From the NCBI GenBank assembly GCA_964019335.1, contig OZ025746.1:124001-188000 (forward strand): a stretch of DNA of 64,000 nt, written 5' to 3'. The DNA is from Diplonema japonicum (Eukaryota; Euglenozoa; Diplonemea; Diplonemida; Diplonemidae). The notes beneath the pieces were generated by a model that searched no databases, was not told the origin of the DNA, and saw only the letters and a program-made list of their open reading frames with translations. A program made the translations under genes and the position numbers. Of this stretch, positions 33,901-42,496 are shown one piece after another (within the stretch, counting starts at the first letter, position 1; every line of letters begins with the position of its first letter).

Positions 33901-35805
33901 CTCTGCATCCGCCACCATGTCCTCGATGTTGGCCTGCGTCGGGTCAATGGGTAGGCACTTCACGCGCGTGTGTTCGAGCTCCCCGTTCAGGTTGTGGATT
34001 GTGTTCACCGTAACCTTACTGAGCTGCCCTCCTCCTCTTTTCTGCAACATGTTGAGCTGCGTCTGAATGGCTCTCAGCCTGCCTCGCATTTTCTCCAGCC
34101 GTACTTGCATGATCGACGCTGCCCCACACGAGCCAGTTGTTGTTGGTGCACATAGTTGTCTCTGTTGCGGTTGTCTCACCTTGCCGCGGCCCCTATAAGG
34201 TGCCGTGCCGACGGTCTCGTCCCCCAGAAGTATCTTCTCGCTCGCCTCAGCTAGCGCGAGGTACGCCGCCTCCGGGTCTTTTCGCATGTGTTCCCTGAAA
34301 TTGCTCTCCTGGAGTGCCTTACTCCCCTCTTCTTCTGCTGGTTCCACGCCTCCTGGGATTTCTCGGGGTATCATGTATCTCTTCACAGTCTGCTGGAATC
34401 TCGCAAGTCTCAGCTCTACCGTCAGAGTCATATGGTCCGCCCCCTTTACATCCCTGCTTGTTCTGCAGCCCTGTAGCGCCTGTGCTGCGAAAGCGTTCAG
34501 GAGGATGTAGTCGATCCTCGATGCACAGTTCTTCCGAGTGAAGGTTGGCATCGGGTCTTCTCCTTTTCCCGCTGCGCATGCTCCTGCCGCATCAGTCCAT
34601 CCGTTCATCAGCGCGTGACGAAGCTCATACGATCTTTTCTCGTCCGTGTTGAGGTCGCCTGCCACAATCACGGGGACGTTCCCGAGCTCCATCGCCTTCT
34701 TCCTGAGGACGTGCTGCAAGAGTCGTTCTCGTTGCCTCCTTGGTTCCTCTCCCTCCCCTGCTGGGCAGTACACGGTGATGATGTGCAGCCACATATTTTC
34801 CCCGTCTATGCTGACCCTTGTGTGTTGCCACCTACTGTTGATGTCTTGCTTAGCGTCATCCCTCTCGAGTGATGTTCCCAGAGCTGTTCGTGGCTCGCGT
34901 ACAAAAGTCGCCAGGCCTCCTCGTCTTGCGATATCTATAGATATCAGACCTTCCTTGATCCTTCCCTGTTGCGGGTCTGCCCACATAGGTCTGTATTTTC
35001 GCTTCTTGTTCTTCTCTGTCGCGGATTTCATTGCGTGTGCCACCTCTTTCTGTCCTGCTGCCGTAAGTGCAGTCTCTTGTAGGCAGATCACGTCGACGTC
35101 GAGCTGCATGACGCTTTCCAGCCTGTTCCTCAGAGACGCTACATTTGCAGTTGCGAGATGGAAAACCTGTGTCGGTGGCTTCTTGGTACTGCCTGTTTGT
35201 TCACCCTCACTACTTAGGACTTTAAGTGTGCGGTTACCAGCCTTCTCATAGGGGGTATGGCGCCCCTGACTCGCCCCCGTCCCAGTGGTCAGGACACCCC
35301 TTCGTTCAGGGCCGGGTAGATTTCCCCGTTGTTGTAGAGTCGAAGTCTGGCCAGGTGCTGTAGCCTTCTTGTTCCGAGTACCAAGTGCCACCTTCAGCAG
35401 GTCCTCCATCTGCACTACCGTGGCCTCCGTCTTGCCCAACCAATCCATCATGTGTAGCGGCGCGAGTACAGCGTCGTAGTGCTGGGAGTCGTAAGCAACT
35501 ATAATCGTCTGCTTCGCCCCGTCTGGCTTCGTGGCTCGCACCATTCTCTTTTTGTGGAGGATCCAGATACATGTCTGGGTTGCCCATCCTGCCGCTCCGA
35601 GGGTGTAGTAGTCCCCCCACTCTCCGTCATGCTCAATCCTTCTGAGAGAAAGGGAGTGTTTCCTTGCTTCTTTGTAAAACTCCGGGTTCGTCGCGATGTA
35701 CTCTGCTGCCTGTGCGCGTACTGTGCTGGCGTTCCCTGCTCCTCGCGCCCTAGCAATTGCAGCGAACTGGCAATTTCCGTCCCCTTCCACTGGCATGTAT
35801 CTCAT
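30964..35805 (-). CDS. LINE ORF2: OTU protease - endonuclease - reverse transcriptase
   Basis: A polyprotein of 1613 residues. Residues 1-120 form an OTU cysteine-protease domain (VEGDGNCQFAAIA with the catalytic D-x-x-C, and His in DSQHYDAV). Residues about 215-455 are an AP-like endonuclease (ATANVASLRN, ICLQET, VAGDLNTDE, SRIDYILL, GADHMTLTVEL). Reverse transcriptase follows (LIPKTKNAGPLEHRPITV, ALDFAKCFDTV, GILQGCPIS, and the catalytic SYADDAYLL). Further on is a Cys/His knuckle C-x2-C-x12-H-x4-C (CDACGA...RHALWEC), then a basic tail. No RNase H is recognised. The domain could trim polyproteins or remove ubiquitin; its target is unknown. The ATG lies about 80 bases after the ORF1 stop, and the frame is open upstream only to a TGA, so reinitiation is likely. 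Confidence 0.92.
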   Translation of the reverse strand: MRYMPVEGDGNCQFAAIARARGAGNASTVRAQAAEYIATNPEFYKEARKHSLSLRRIEHDGEWGDYYTLGAAGWATQTCIWILHKKRMVRATKPDGAKQTIIVAYDSQHYDAVLAPLHMMDWLGKTEATVVQMEDLLKVALGTRNKKATAPGQTSTLQQRGNLPGPERRGVLTTGTGASQGRHTPYEKAGNRTLKVLSSEGEQTGSTKKPPTQVFHLATANVASLRNRLESVMQLDVDVICLQETALTAAGQKEVAHAMKSATEKNKKRKYRPMWADPQQGRIKEGLISIDIARRGGLATFVREPRTALGTSLERDDAKQDINSRWQHTRVSIDGENMWLHIITVYCPAGEGEEPRRQRERLLQHVLRKKAMELGNVPVIVAGDLNTDEKRSYELRHALMNGWTDAAGACAAGKGEDPMPTFTRKNCASRIDYILLNAFAAQALQGCRTSRDVKGADHMTLTVELRLARFQQTVKRYMIPREIPGGVEPAEEEGSKALQESNFREHMRKDPEAAYLALAEASEKILLGDETVGTAPYRGRGKVRQPQQRQLCAPTTTGSCGAASIMQVRLEKMRGRLRAIQTQLNMLQKRGGGQLSKVTVNTIHNLNGELEHTRVKCLPIDPTQANIEDMVADAEIMSEAVERREREMVKEQRTARHRSYLDSVEQGKETKELVDSAKGIEDKRGTATVEMEKDTIANPQELDRTMREHWEHVFAKYRDKPQPAYATFEKEYGAYIEKRDMVWTPITGIRLKQVLKKKTARSAAGVDGWRMAELRRLPVSILDAWAVFLNEVEETGKWPESALTALVTLIPKTKNAGPLEHRPITVTSAVYRLWACTRLGDILEWQESWIHKTQHGFRARHGTEDVLMDICTRIEEAAMDKTPLLGVALDFAKCFDTVPQQLVLKLMERMGMDKGILRALEGMYKGLRRRFRYATGVGEEFTTTNGILQGCPISIIMINALLAVLMRSVEERTGAETLSYADDAYLLAKLAEVLQKATDSASAFCDIVGMELNTKKSEVFAAGAKAPGIEVAGRQLRSTNKIKILGARIRTDGQTQTDNTRARAAGDTLRRLATTQLSFWQKAEVLRTTVLPSCLYDVAFAPPSEGYLKSLTSTATYALWGPRYRTRSPAAVLSNLFSGHTHDPEVAAPYRALAAIYRTRRKLGEVWERCQRLAKGYQDPTRTTPLGPIGNAMKRWLPKISTNWGQFTEMLAENKDKFAHVVREKLRSGRAEHIQDRRRSMEGLDRGADPRTNDLWRELMRLGPQGAMAARDLRRIVAGGVFYTHPKAWYQDKITRRVPPPEGEQSESEDSSEEEGDETHERVNKRPTTDEVTCDACGAEEDESNMLRHALWECSVAKEVQQKEVHAEVVASKTEMPICMQLHGTLPRGHRTHQHRLRKTQYYLLEVVAKRDQLLQDKRKLETYTTHPWEQVTEGNAHAPPEWKELRKHVSGSLMMKHGEDIVKWLKKLKWYDGPRKTTVTTMELVLDFENTLGVEPITGKKGDLDMIQKKARSFHGLLERIQEGWDTARIQKKVRGKRIFPAESQKNHALRTIGAKKSLGWNRRPVFASEKTKKDLKKLGRKWQEEREDTLRKATQPKKKERPRPQKGERGR

Positions 35806-35886
35806 GAGCAGCTGTTCGGCTGTGCTTCGCAGGAGTTGCCTCTCCGTTCCCTCTGTCCTCCCGCCGCCCCTCCATGCTCCTGCGTT

Positions 35887-37569
35887 TCATCGCCTCACGC
35901 ACGCGCGGCATACCTTGCGGCTGCATCCGTCAACCTGGCACCTAAGCTGGTACCGCTTCTTCGGCTGCTGCTTCTCGCAACCGTCGCACCACCACCTCCC
36001 CTGCTTCTTCTCGCCCTCGTCGCGGTCTGGGTAGATGTGGGCGTGCCTGTCCGTGTCCCTCTCCCTCCGCCTTCGCTCGGTGTCCCTCGCTAGGCTCCGG
36101 CTCTTCGACTTCGACGACGCCCTCGACTTCGTCTTGGCCCTCGAGGTCGTCGTCTCCGCCGCGTATCCTGCCGTGGCCTGTTCCTCGGGCTCCACCGACA
36201 TCCTCACCCCAGACGGGGATCTCATCCTCGGCTTCGGTGATGGTGATCGTGATGCCGATTGTGTGGGGGGTGTCGTCTCCCTTGTTGACTTCCCTCCAAC
36301 CTTCCGTTTCTTCTCTGTTGGCTTCCCAGAGAGCTTCTCCAGCATTGCCTTCAGTTCTTGCACTTCCTTTCTGAGAGCTACCACCTCCTGTTCGAGCATC
36401 TCTTCTTTTTTCGTAGGGCCTTGCAGTTGCTGCTGCTCCTTCTGTTGTTGTTCCCGCGTGTGCTGCTTTCCTTGTTGCTGTTGTTTTTCTTGCTGCGGGT
36501 GCTGTTGCTCAGGTGCTACCTTCCCAGCTTCGACCCACGCCTTCTGCCCGTGTGTCTTCCCGTATAGCGCCAGGAACTGGCGCTTCGTGTACGTGCGCCC
36601 CGCGTACTCTTCCGGGTCTGCGGGGTCCGTCCTCTTCTCCTCCTCCTGCTTTCGCACTGCCTTCGGCGGCGGCTTCCCTGCCTCCCACACCTCCGCCGTT
36701 CCTCCCTGCCATTTTATCTCCCCGAAACTTGGGGGTGCCTCCGCCTGCAACACAGCCACTGTGCCCCCCTGCTTCGGGATGGTGCGGATGACCACCGCTT
36801 TCCACCCTGCTTCTTTGACAACCTCCTCGATGGTGGTTGTGTCCGCGCCCTTCGGGAGACCTCGGATGTCGTAGGTGGTCTTTCTGACAACCCCGAGGCC
36901 TTCCTTCAGGAGGTACTCCTGCACTTCCTCCCTTCTCTCGCTGACCTGCAGGCCCCATCCCTTGCCGTTCAGCGTCAGTGTCGCCGAGGGGGTGATCCGT
37001 GTCATCACTGCCCCAAGTACGTTTTGTGCCAGCCAGTGCTGCCTTGTGGACATCCACAAGGCCCCCCTTTCCCTCCTCTCGATCTTCCAGGGACCGTCCT
37101 CGTTCCCTAGCGCGGTCCCCTCCTGTTCCGGTGCCATCCAGATTAGGAAATCCATGACAGATTCCCCCTTCTTGCCTTCCCTCTCCATGTGTGGCCCTAC
37201 GTGCACTCCCGTCAGGCCCGCCTTGCCGAGAAAAGCCATCACACTCTTTCTCGGGTCTTCCTTCGCCGCTTTCCATGCCTCGTCTCCTGCCGCCCACTCA
37301 GCCATGATGGCCCTGCAGGCGACCTCCTCCTTTGCGCCCTTCACCGGCGCCTTCTTCCTTTCCCCTCCTTTCCCGCTGGCCGCCTCCCTTGGCGCCACCA
37401 GCCGCTGCACCGTCACCGTCCCGCCACTCACCTTCTTCCCCACCCTCTCCGCCCAGTTTGGGCCCTGCCCGTCCCGGCGCGTCTGCACCGAGCTTTGCTC
37501 GGTCCCAGGGGCACCGCTTGGAGGTGCGCCGGGTTTGCTTGCTGATTGCTCTGATTGATGTTCGCTCAT
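35887..37569 (-). CDS. LINE ORF1: RNA-binding/gag-like protein with C-terminal zinc cluster
   Basis: A 560-residue protein preceding ORF2 in the same element. The N-terminal third is basic and Gly/Lys-rich. The middle (about 120-300) may hold a compact RNA-recognition-like fold. It is followed by Gln-rich and heptad-like sequence (EQEVVALRKEVQELKAMLEKL), Ser/Arg/Pro-rich low complexity, and a terminal zinc-binding cluster with four CxxC-like pairs (CDGCEKQQ, LRCQVDGCSRKVCRACVRR). It presumably coats the element's RNA. Assignment rests on position, composition and the zinc cluster rather than on a recognised domain family. Confidence 0.75.
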   Translation of the reverse strand: MSEHQSEQSASKPGAPPSGAPGTEQSSVQTRRDGQGPNWAERVGKKVSGGTVTVQRLVAPREAASGKGGERKKAPVKGAKEEVACRAIMAEWAAGDEAWKAAKEDPRKSVMAFLGKAGLTGVHVGPHMEREGKKGESVMDFLIWMAPEQEGTALGNEDGPWKIERRERGALWMSTRQHWLAQNVLGAVMTRITPSATLTLNGKGWGLQVSERREEVQEYLLKEGLGVVRKTTYDIRGLPKGADTTTIEEVVKEAGWKAVVIRTIPKQGGTVAVLQAEAPPSFGEIKWQGGTAEVWEAGKPPPKAVRKQEEEKRTDPADPEEYAGRTYTKRQFLALYGKTHGQKAWVEAGKVAPEQQHPQQEKQQQQGKQHTREQQQKEQQQLQGPTKKEEMLEQEVVALRKEVQELKAMLEKLSGKPTEKKRKVGGKSTRETTPPTQSASRSPSPKPRMRSPSGVRMSVEPEEQATAGYAAETTTSRAKTKSRASSKSKSRSLARDTERRRRERDTDRHAHIYPDRDEGEKKQGRWWCDGCEKQQPKKRYQLRCQVDGCSRKVCRACVRR

Positions 37570-37798
37570 GTTAGTTCCGCCCCCAAAAAAAAAAAAAAAA
37601 AAAGAGTTCTTTGCCCGGACACAAAAACGGGTACAAAATTAACAAAAAACCGGAAGAAAGAATGAGTGGAAATATAAAAAAAAGAAAAAAAAAAAAAAAA
37701 AAAAAACCATATTGAGATGAAGTATTTTTTTTTTTCTTCTTTTTTTTTTTGCTAGAATTGAAGAAACTTTTTTTTTTTATTATTATCATTATTTTTTT

Positions 37799-38515
37799 CT
37801 ACTCTTTAGGTGGGTCTTTGGGCTTTGTAGCCAGCAAGGACTGGAGTTTATTCATCCCGGTAACAGCGATGCCCGCTGCCTTTCCGGAGATATTATGCTT
37901 CCCATCGACCTCCTTCGCCTTCCCCACCACTGTGGAAGCTGCGGAAGAGACCTTTTCGGTGATGTGGTACTCAGCGTTGACCTCTTTGGCTTTGGCGCCA
38001 GTAGTTTTCGCTGCTGAAACAACCTTGTCGGTAATGTGATATTCTTGGTTAACCTCTTTTGCTTTTCCGTAAGCAGAAACAGCTGTGTTCCCGGCTCCTT
38101 GAGAGACTTCTCCCACAGGGCCGTCTCGTGTTGCAGCGTAACACATAGCACCGGCACCTGCAACGGCGACAATGGGCCCTGCTACTACAAGGCCCACACC
38201 CGCACCTACGGCGGCGCAGCCAAGCATTGTTTTTGTCCCCCCTGCTTTATCTGTGGCGGCCTTCGCATCCTTTGCCACATCCACTGCTTTTGCCACTTGG
38301 TCTGGATGTTCCTGTGCGTACTTTGCTGCTTTTACAGCTGCGTCGGGGTTTTCTTGCATCACTTGAACAACTTTCACTGCTGCCGCAGCCTCAACGGGAG
38401 GCCGCGGGTTGCTCGGTGCAGGTGGCGGTGCCGAAGAACTTGGTGCGGGTGCAGATACAGGTGCTGGTGGTGCGCTCGGCTTTGCCACATCATCCCACTG
38501 CGGTTGCCCTGACAT
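37799..38515 (-). CDS. Putative membrane-associated protein with repeated KAKEVxxxYxIT motifs
   Basis: A 238-residue protein. The N-terminus is Pro/Ala/Ser-rich (1-45). A helical segment of Ala/Val-rich repeats follows (about 45-95), then a glycine/valine-rich hydrophobic hairpin (about 98-128). Three copies of a ~35-residue amphipathic repeat end it (KAKEVNQEYHITDKVVSAA, KAKEVNAEYHITEKVSSAA, KAKEVDGKHNISGKAAGIA). Similar KEV-x-x-K-x-x-ISEK repeats occur in plant proteins related to the ACD11 partner BPA1, so a lipid- or membrane-associated role is plausible but unproven. The start at 38513-38515 follows a 26-base A run in the sense leader, with a TTTTTTTCTTTTGTAAG acceptor candidate upstream. 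Upstream in-frame codons encode only poly-Lys/Ile. Confidence 0.75.
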   Translation of the reverse strand: MSGQPQWDDVAKPSAPPAPVSAPAPSSSAPPPAPSNPRPPVEAAAAVKVVQVMQENPDAAVKAAKYAQEHPDQVAKAVDVAKDAKAATDKAGGTKTMLGCAAVGAGVGLVVAGPIVAVAGAGAMCYAATRDGPVGEVSQGAGNTAVSAYGKAKEVNQEYHITDKVVSAAKTTGAKAKEVNAEYHITEKVSSAASTVVGKAKEVDGKHNISGKAAGIAVTGMNKLQSLLATKPKDPPKE

Positions 38516-38549
<34 letters not shown>

Positions 38550-39024
38550 CCCCTCCTTCTATTTTTTAGCTTACAAAAGAAAAAAATAATAATAATAATA
38601 ATAATAATAATGAACATAGTATCCAGGGTTAACCGATCACCCGCGGGTTTTTAATTACAATCGGGTTTTAAATTGACGTCAAATGAAAGGCGAGCATGCA
38701 ACCATGCTTAAAACCCTTTGTTTCATCCCCCGGGCCCCCCAGATACACAAAGCCGACCCCAGGGAGCATCAAAACGACTTAGAAAAGGATTATTTTCCCG
38801 AAAGGCTGTTTTTTCGCTTTTTTTGGCGGTTTTTCTTCTTTTTTCTGTTTAAATAGGAGCGAAATCAAAAATCAATAATTAGAACGGGAGGAGAGCATGC
38901 AACCATACTTATAACCCTTCTATTCGTCTCCCGGACCTCCCAGGTACACAACGCCTGCATCGAAACAACTTAGAAAAGGATTATTTTCCCGAAAATCGGC
39001 ATTCTCCCTGTTTTTGGCGGGTTT

Positions 39025-39318
39025 TTAACTGGGCACGAAAGTCAATAATGAAAAACATTGAAACTTGAACGGGAAGTAGCAACGCACAAAGTAAGGGGGC
39101 GCCTTGAAAAGCTCCATGGGACACACGGAAGCGTTCTTAGCCTTGTCAGCAGCGATCCTGCTAGCAAGTGTGCCCTTGGTGCCGTAGGAGCTTAATTTCC
39201 TCCTTTTGGCATGGGCCACCAGCTGGTCCCTGCTCTTCTCCAAGAGCTGAGTCTTGTATCGCACCTCTGAAGAAGTCACAGATTCTTCAGAAGAGGAAGA
39301 GGAACAAGTGTCGGACAT
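39025..39318 (-). CDS. Small SAP-domain protein inside an inverted-repeat element
   Basis: A 97-residue protein. After a Ser/Glu-rich N-terminus comes a SAP-type DNA-binding helix-extended loop-helix at about 28-60 (LLEKSRDQLVAHAKRRKL, SYGTKGTLASRIA). The tail is hydrophobic and aromatic. A good splice acceptor, CTTTTTTTTAG at 39325, lies six bases before the ATG, so it looks expressed in the same direction as the host genes. SAP domains bind AT-rich DNA or RNA. It could be a captured host gene or the element's own DNA-binding factor; I cannot decide which. Confidence 0.7.
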   Translation of the reverse strand: MSDTCSSSSSEESVTSSEVRYKTQLLEKSRDQLVAHAKRRKLSSYGTKGTLASRIAADKAKNASVCPMELFKAPPYFVRCYFPFKFQCFSLLTFVPS

Positions 39319-39324
39319 TTTATC

Positions 39325-39337
39325 CTAAAAAAAAGTA
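39325..39337 (-). promoter_or_regulatory. Predicted trans-splice acceptor of the SAP-domain gene
   Basis: Sense ACTTTTTTTTAG is followed by GATAAA and the ATG. This is among the clearest acceptor-start pairs in the window. Confidence 0.55.
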
Positions 39338-39650
39338 TTTGGGGTGAGTTCTTACGAAAATAATAAAAAAGTCCGAAAACCAGTTTTTTCAAAACTGCAT
39401 TTAAGGCTCTATTTTGGGTTTTAATGGCTGGAATGGGCTCAGATCGTCAAAATAGGGTTTTTGAAAAAAAAAAAAATTGAGCATGGTCTTGGTATTTTTT
39501 TGCCAGAAATATGGGTTTTGGATCGATCAAACCGATCCGAAATTAAAAAAAAACCGATCATTAACCCGACTGTGATCGAAAATCTAAAATTGCTCGGGTC
39601 GGGTTTCAAAACCCGAAGGTGATCGGTTAACCCTGGACACTATGAATGAA

Positions 39651-39798
39651 GTATAAATATATAAATACTGTAAAAAAAAAAAAAAAAAAAAAAGAATTCG
39701 ACGAAACGAGAACTGCGGGTTTCTTTTTTTTTTTTTTCTTTCCTTCCTTTTTTTTCTTTTCCCCGCAAAAGCGTTGGTGTTTATCTTTTCATGTTCAC

Positions 39799-39840
<42 letters not shown>

Positions 39841-40145
39841 TTCCGTTTTTGCTTCGTCTCGTCCGGAGATTTTTTTTTTTCTACAATATGCGGAAGAAGA
39901 GAAGGGGTGTGAAGGGGAGCGGGAGGGGATAAGATGTTTTTTTCTTTCTTTCTTTTTTTTTTCTTTTCTTCCTTCTCTCACGAATGGGGACGATCATGAA
40001 GGGGTGATAAGAGAGCGCAATAACATATCAAGTCACGATGAGTTTGTGTTTTTTTTTTTTTTCTTTCTTTCCAAGAGGATGAAATGATCTTTCAGTGTAC
40101 AAAAAACTTGCCATAAAGCTGGTATTGTTGATCATTTTCCTCTCT

Positions 40146-40184
<39 letters not shown>

Positions 40185-41085
40185 GAGCTAAGAGGGAGAA
40201 AACAAAAATGAAAAAAGTAGAGAAATCCCCCCTGGACAACATAAAACAAGTGTAATGGTTGCAAAGGGGAAAAGAGGATGCAGAGAGAGAGAGAGAGGGG
40301 GTGGGGGTGGGGAGACAGAAAATATTCTGACTTTCCTTTTTTTTTTTTTTTTTTTTTTTTCCGTTTCTTTTATCTTTTTCGAAGACAAAAACAAAAAAAA
40401 AAAAATAAAACAAAAATTGACAAAATACTTTCTTTTTTTTTTTTTTTTTTTTTTTTTTCTTTCTTGAGAAAAAAGCTACAAACGGTAAGCAAATTGGGCA
40501 AACCTGAATTTCATTTTTTTTCCACCAAAGATGAGAACTAAAGTTGTATTTTTTTTTTTCCCCTCTCCGTAAGGAAAGGTTAACAAGCACAGAGTTTCGT
40601 GGAACATCCAAATTCGCGCGCTGTTTTGTAGTTTTTTTTCTTTTTTTTTTCTTTTTTTTTTTCCAAGAAAAGAAGTACGAACACCTCGGATTTCTAACAT
40701 GAAGCCTTACCTTTCAAAGGTGATCGAATTAAAATCTACCTCAACCTAGTTATTGATTAATCTTTTTTTTCTTCTTCTTCTTCTTCTTTTTTTTTTCGGG
40801 TACATATGACATAAATTCCTCAGAACTATTTGAAATTGATCGCAAATCAGAAGCCTATCAGCCCTCTGCAGCACGATGCCAGGCTATAAAAAAAATAAAA
40901 ATAAAAACCCCTTGAGGAAATAGTGGCTTCAAATTAGAAATCCGAAGGGTAATAAAAAAAAAAGTTTTTTTTGGCTACTTTTCTTTTTTTTTTTTTTTAA
41001 AGAGGGGAAATGAAAAGAGTAAAACAAAACGAAAAAAAAAAAAAAAAAAAAAAAAAAAAACAAAAAAAAACTGATTGAAAACTGA

Positions 41086-41121
<36 letters not shown>

Positions 41122-41193
41122 AGGAGGCGACAATTATCCATCCACTTTTCTTTTTTTTTTTTTTTTCTTTCTCCCCCACCACCCTCAAAAGTC
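39651..41193. other. Low-complexity intergenic DNA
   Basis: About 1.5 kb dominated by A and T homopolymers of 10-50 bases. Only short ordinary patches are present (about 40670-40740 and 40800-40960), and none is gene-like. Confidence 0.65.
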
Positions 41194-42369
41194 TCATGCC
41201 TCCGCAGCCCCGGTAACTTTTATGCAGCACAACCCTTCCTCAACTGTGGTTTTCAACAAATTAAAACTCTCCTTTTCAACGGAGAAAAGCTCCCTCCGCG
41301 CCCCTTCTTCGTCCTTGGCCACCATCTTCATGTGCAAAAGCATCTCCCTAAGCTTCGAGAGGCTGTCATGAGTCAGCCTATTCGGAGCAGTTACCGCATC
41401 AAGAAGCAACGGTGTTAAATTAACCTGTGATCGCAGAGTGACACGTAAAGCCTCAATCACATCCTGAATGTCGACGTAGTGCGACATCTTCTCTTCATAA
41501 GTAATAAGAATGGAAAGCGCGAGGTTATAGAGGAAAGGAAGGCCTTCCAAAAAATATAAGTCAAGGATTATAAGACTATATTCGGTCTGGGTGTAGTCGA
41601 CAAATAAGCACAGCACCCACTGAAGGCAAACAATGTAACAAGGAGACACAGTTTCAGCAAACACTTGCATCAGCTTCGGAGCCCGTTCGTTCAAAATCAT
41701 ATCAAAGATGCACAGGTCGTCGCGGCACTGTCTAAGACCATCTGAATCCCCGCATGCGTCCGTGTAATAATCATGGGAGTATTTATGGCCCTGAACCACT
41801 GCATCGAGCAGCCAAAATGCTTGTTCTTCCGTGCAGCCTGCGCTTAAGAAGAACCCAGTCACAACATTCATGGACTGGGTGTACCCGTGACGGTATGCCC
41901 CGGAAAATTTTAGTAATACTGTTTCCAATGATTGTTGGCCTTTTCCGCCAGGTTCTCTGAACAGGTTGCATCGTGGGAGGGTTCTGTTGATGTCTTTACC
42001 TACTGCGGTTCGGTTGCATCCTGTACATTCTTTTACCTCGGAATACTGTGTTTTTGAAAGGTTTTTTTTTTCTTCGCCGCCTGAGATTTTCATCCATAGT
42101 TTTGCGCGTGTGTCTCGTGGGAGGCCTCCTCTCGCGACGAATTTTCTGTCGATCTTGTCCTGGCACCACTTGTCGTTTCGTATACCCTCCGCCCACTCCT
42201 TGTACGCATCGTCCCGCAGCCCTTCAATGTGTTGGATCGCTGCGTCGTCGCTCGGCTGCTTCCAGTACCCCAGTCTGTCCACCTCCTCCCCTTCGAAAAG
42301 CCTCTTCGCGTAATACCCTGCTGCCGCCGCCCCCGTCCAGATTAATGGTGTAAATACAAAAATGGGCAT
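41194..42369 (-). CDS. TBC-domain Rab GTPase-activating protein
   Basis: A 391-residue protein with a TBC domain at about 80-300. It begins with GLPRDTRAKLWMKISG. The catalytic arginine finger is in VGKDINRTLPR (the IxxDxxR motif) and the glutamine finger in GYTQSMNVV (the YxQ motif). Both are intact, so Rab-GAP activity is expected. QWVLCLFVDY and LDLYFLEGLPFLYNLALSIL follow as in the family. The short N-terminal segment is hydrophobic (IWTGAAAAGYYAKRLF) and may associate with membrane. The C-terminal ~60 residues are helical. A T-rich tract followed by a 28-base A run and AG lies about 40 bases upstream. It presumably regulates vesicle traffic; the Rab partner is unknown. Confidence 0.93.
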   Translation of the reverse strand: MPIFVFTPLIWTGAAAAGYYAKRLFEGEEVDRLGYWKQPSDDAAIQHIEGLRDDAYKEWAEGIRNDKWCQDKIDRKFVARGGLPRDTRAKLWMKISGGEEKKNLSKTQYSEVKECTGCNRTAVGKDINRTLPRCNLFREPGGKGQQSLETVLLKFSGAYRHGYTQSMNVVTGFFLSAGCTEEQAFWLLDAVVQGHKYSHDYYTDACGDSDGLRQCRDDLCIFDMILNERAPKLMQVFAETVSPCYIVCLQWVLCLFVDYTQTEYSLIILDLYFLEGLPFLYNLALSILITYEEKMSHYVDIQDVIEALRVTLRSQVNLTPLLLDAVTAPNRLTHDSLSKLREMLLHMKMVAKDEEGARRELFSVEKESFNLLKTTVEEGLCCIKVTGAAEA

Positions 42370-42401
42370 TTGAGCATTTAGGTGGAGTGTGTGGGATGGG
42401 G

Positions 42402-42434
<33 letters not shown>

Positions 42435-42496
42435 CCAGACCAAAAAAATAAAATAAAATAAAAAAGAATACAATAAAGGGGGGGGGGGGGGAGAAT

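Larger units (their letters stand above)
30890..37600 (-). mobile_element. Non-LTR retrotransposon (LINE) with OTU domain, apparently intact
   Basis: A two-ORF element transcribed leftward. ORF1 is at 37569-35887 and ORF2 at 35805-30964. The 3' region (30920-30963) ends with a small hairpin, GTTCC facing GGAAC, and no poly(A) tail is visible. On the sense strand the element is bounded by T runs on both sides (about 20 T at the 5' end near 37585-37604, about 16 T at the 3' end near 30893-30908). This is consistent with insertion into an oligo-T target, so the exact ends and target duplication cannot be fixed. Both frames are open, so the copy may be recent. Confidence 0.88.
38615..39644. mobile_element. 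1,030-bp terminal-inverted-repeat element carrying a SAP-domain ORF
   Basis: Left terminus 38615 CATAGTATCCAGGGTTAACC... and right terminus (reverse complement from 39644) CATAGTGTCCAGGGTTAACC... form inverted repeats of about 38 bp with three mismatches. The six-base direct repeat AATGAA flanks both ends (38609-38614 and 39645-39650), as a target-site duplication would. Inside, an imperfect direct repeat of about 125 bp (38686-38815 and 38885-39005) includes the segment AACTTAGAAAAGGATTATTT. A SAP-domain ORF lies at 39025-39318. No transposase is seen, so it is probably non-autonomous. Confidence 0.87.

Noticed and set aside
39640-41190. Numerous 60-160 residue open frames rich in Phe or Lys
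   Set aside because: All are translations of T and A runs.
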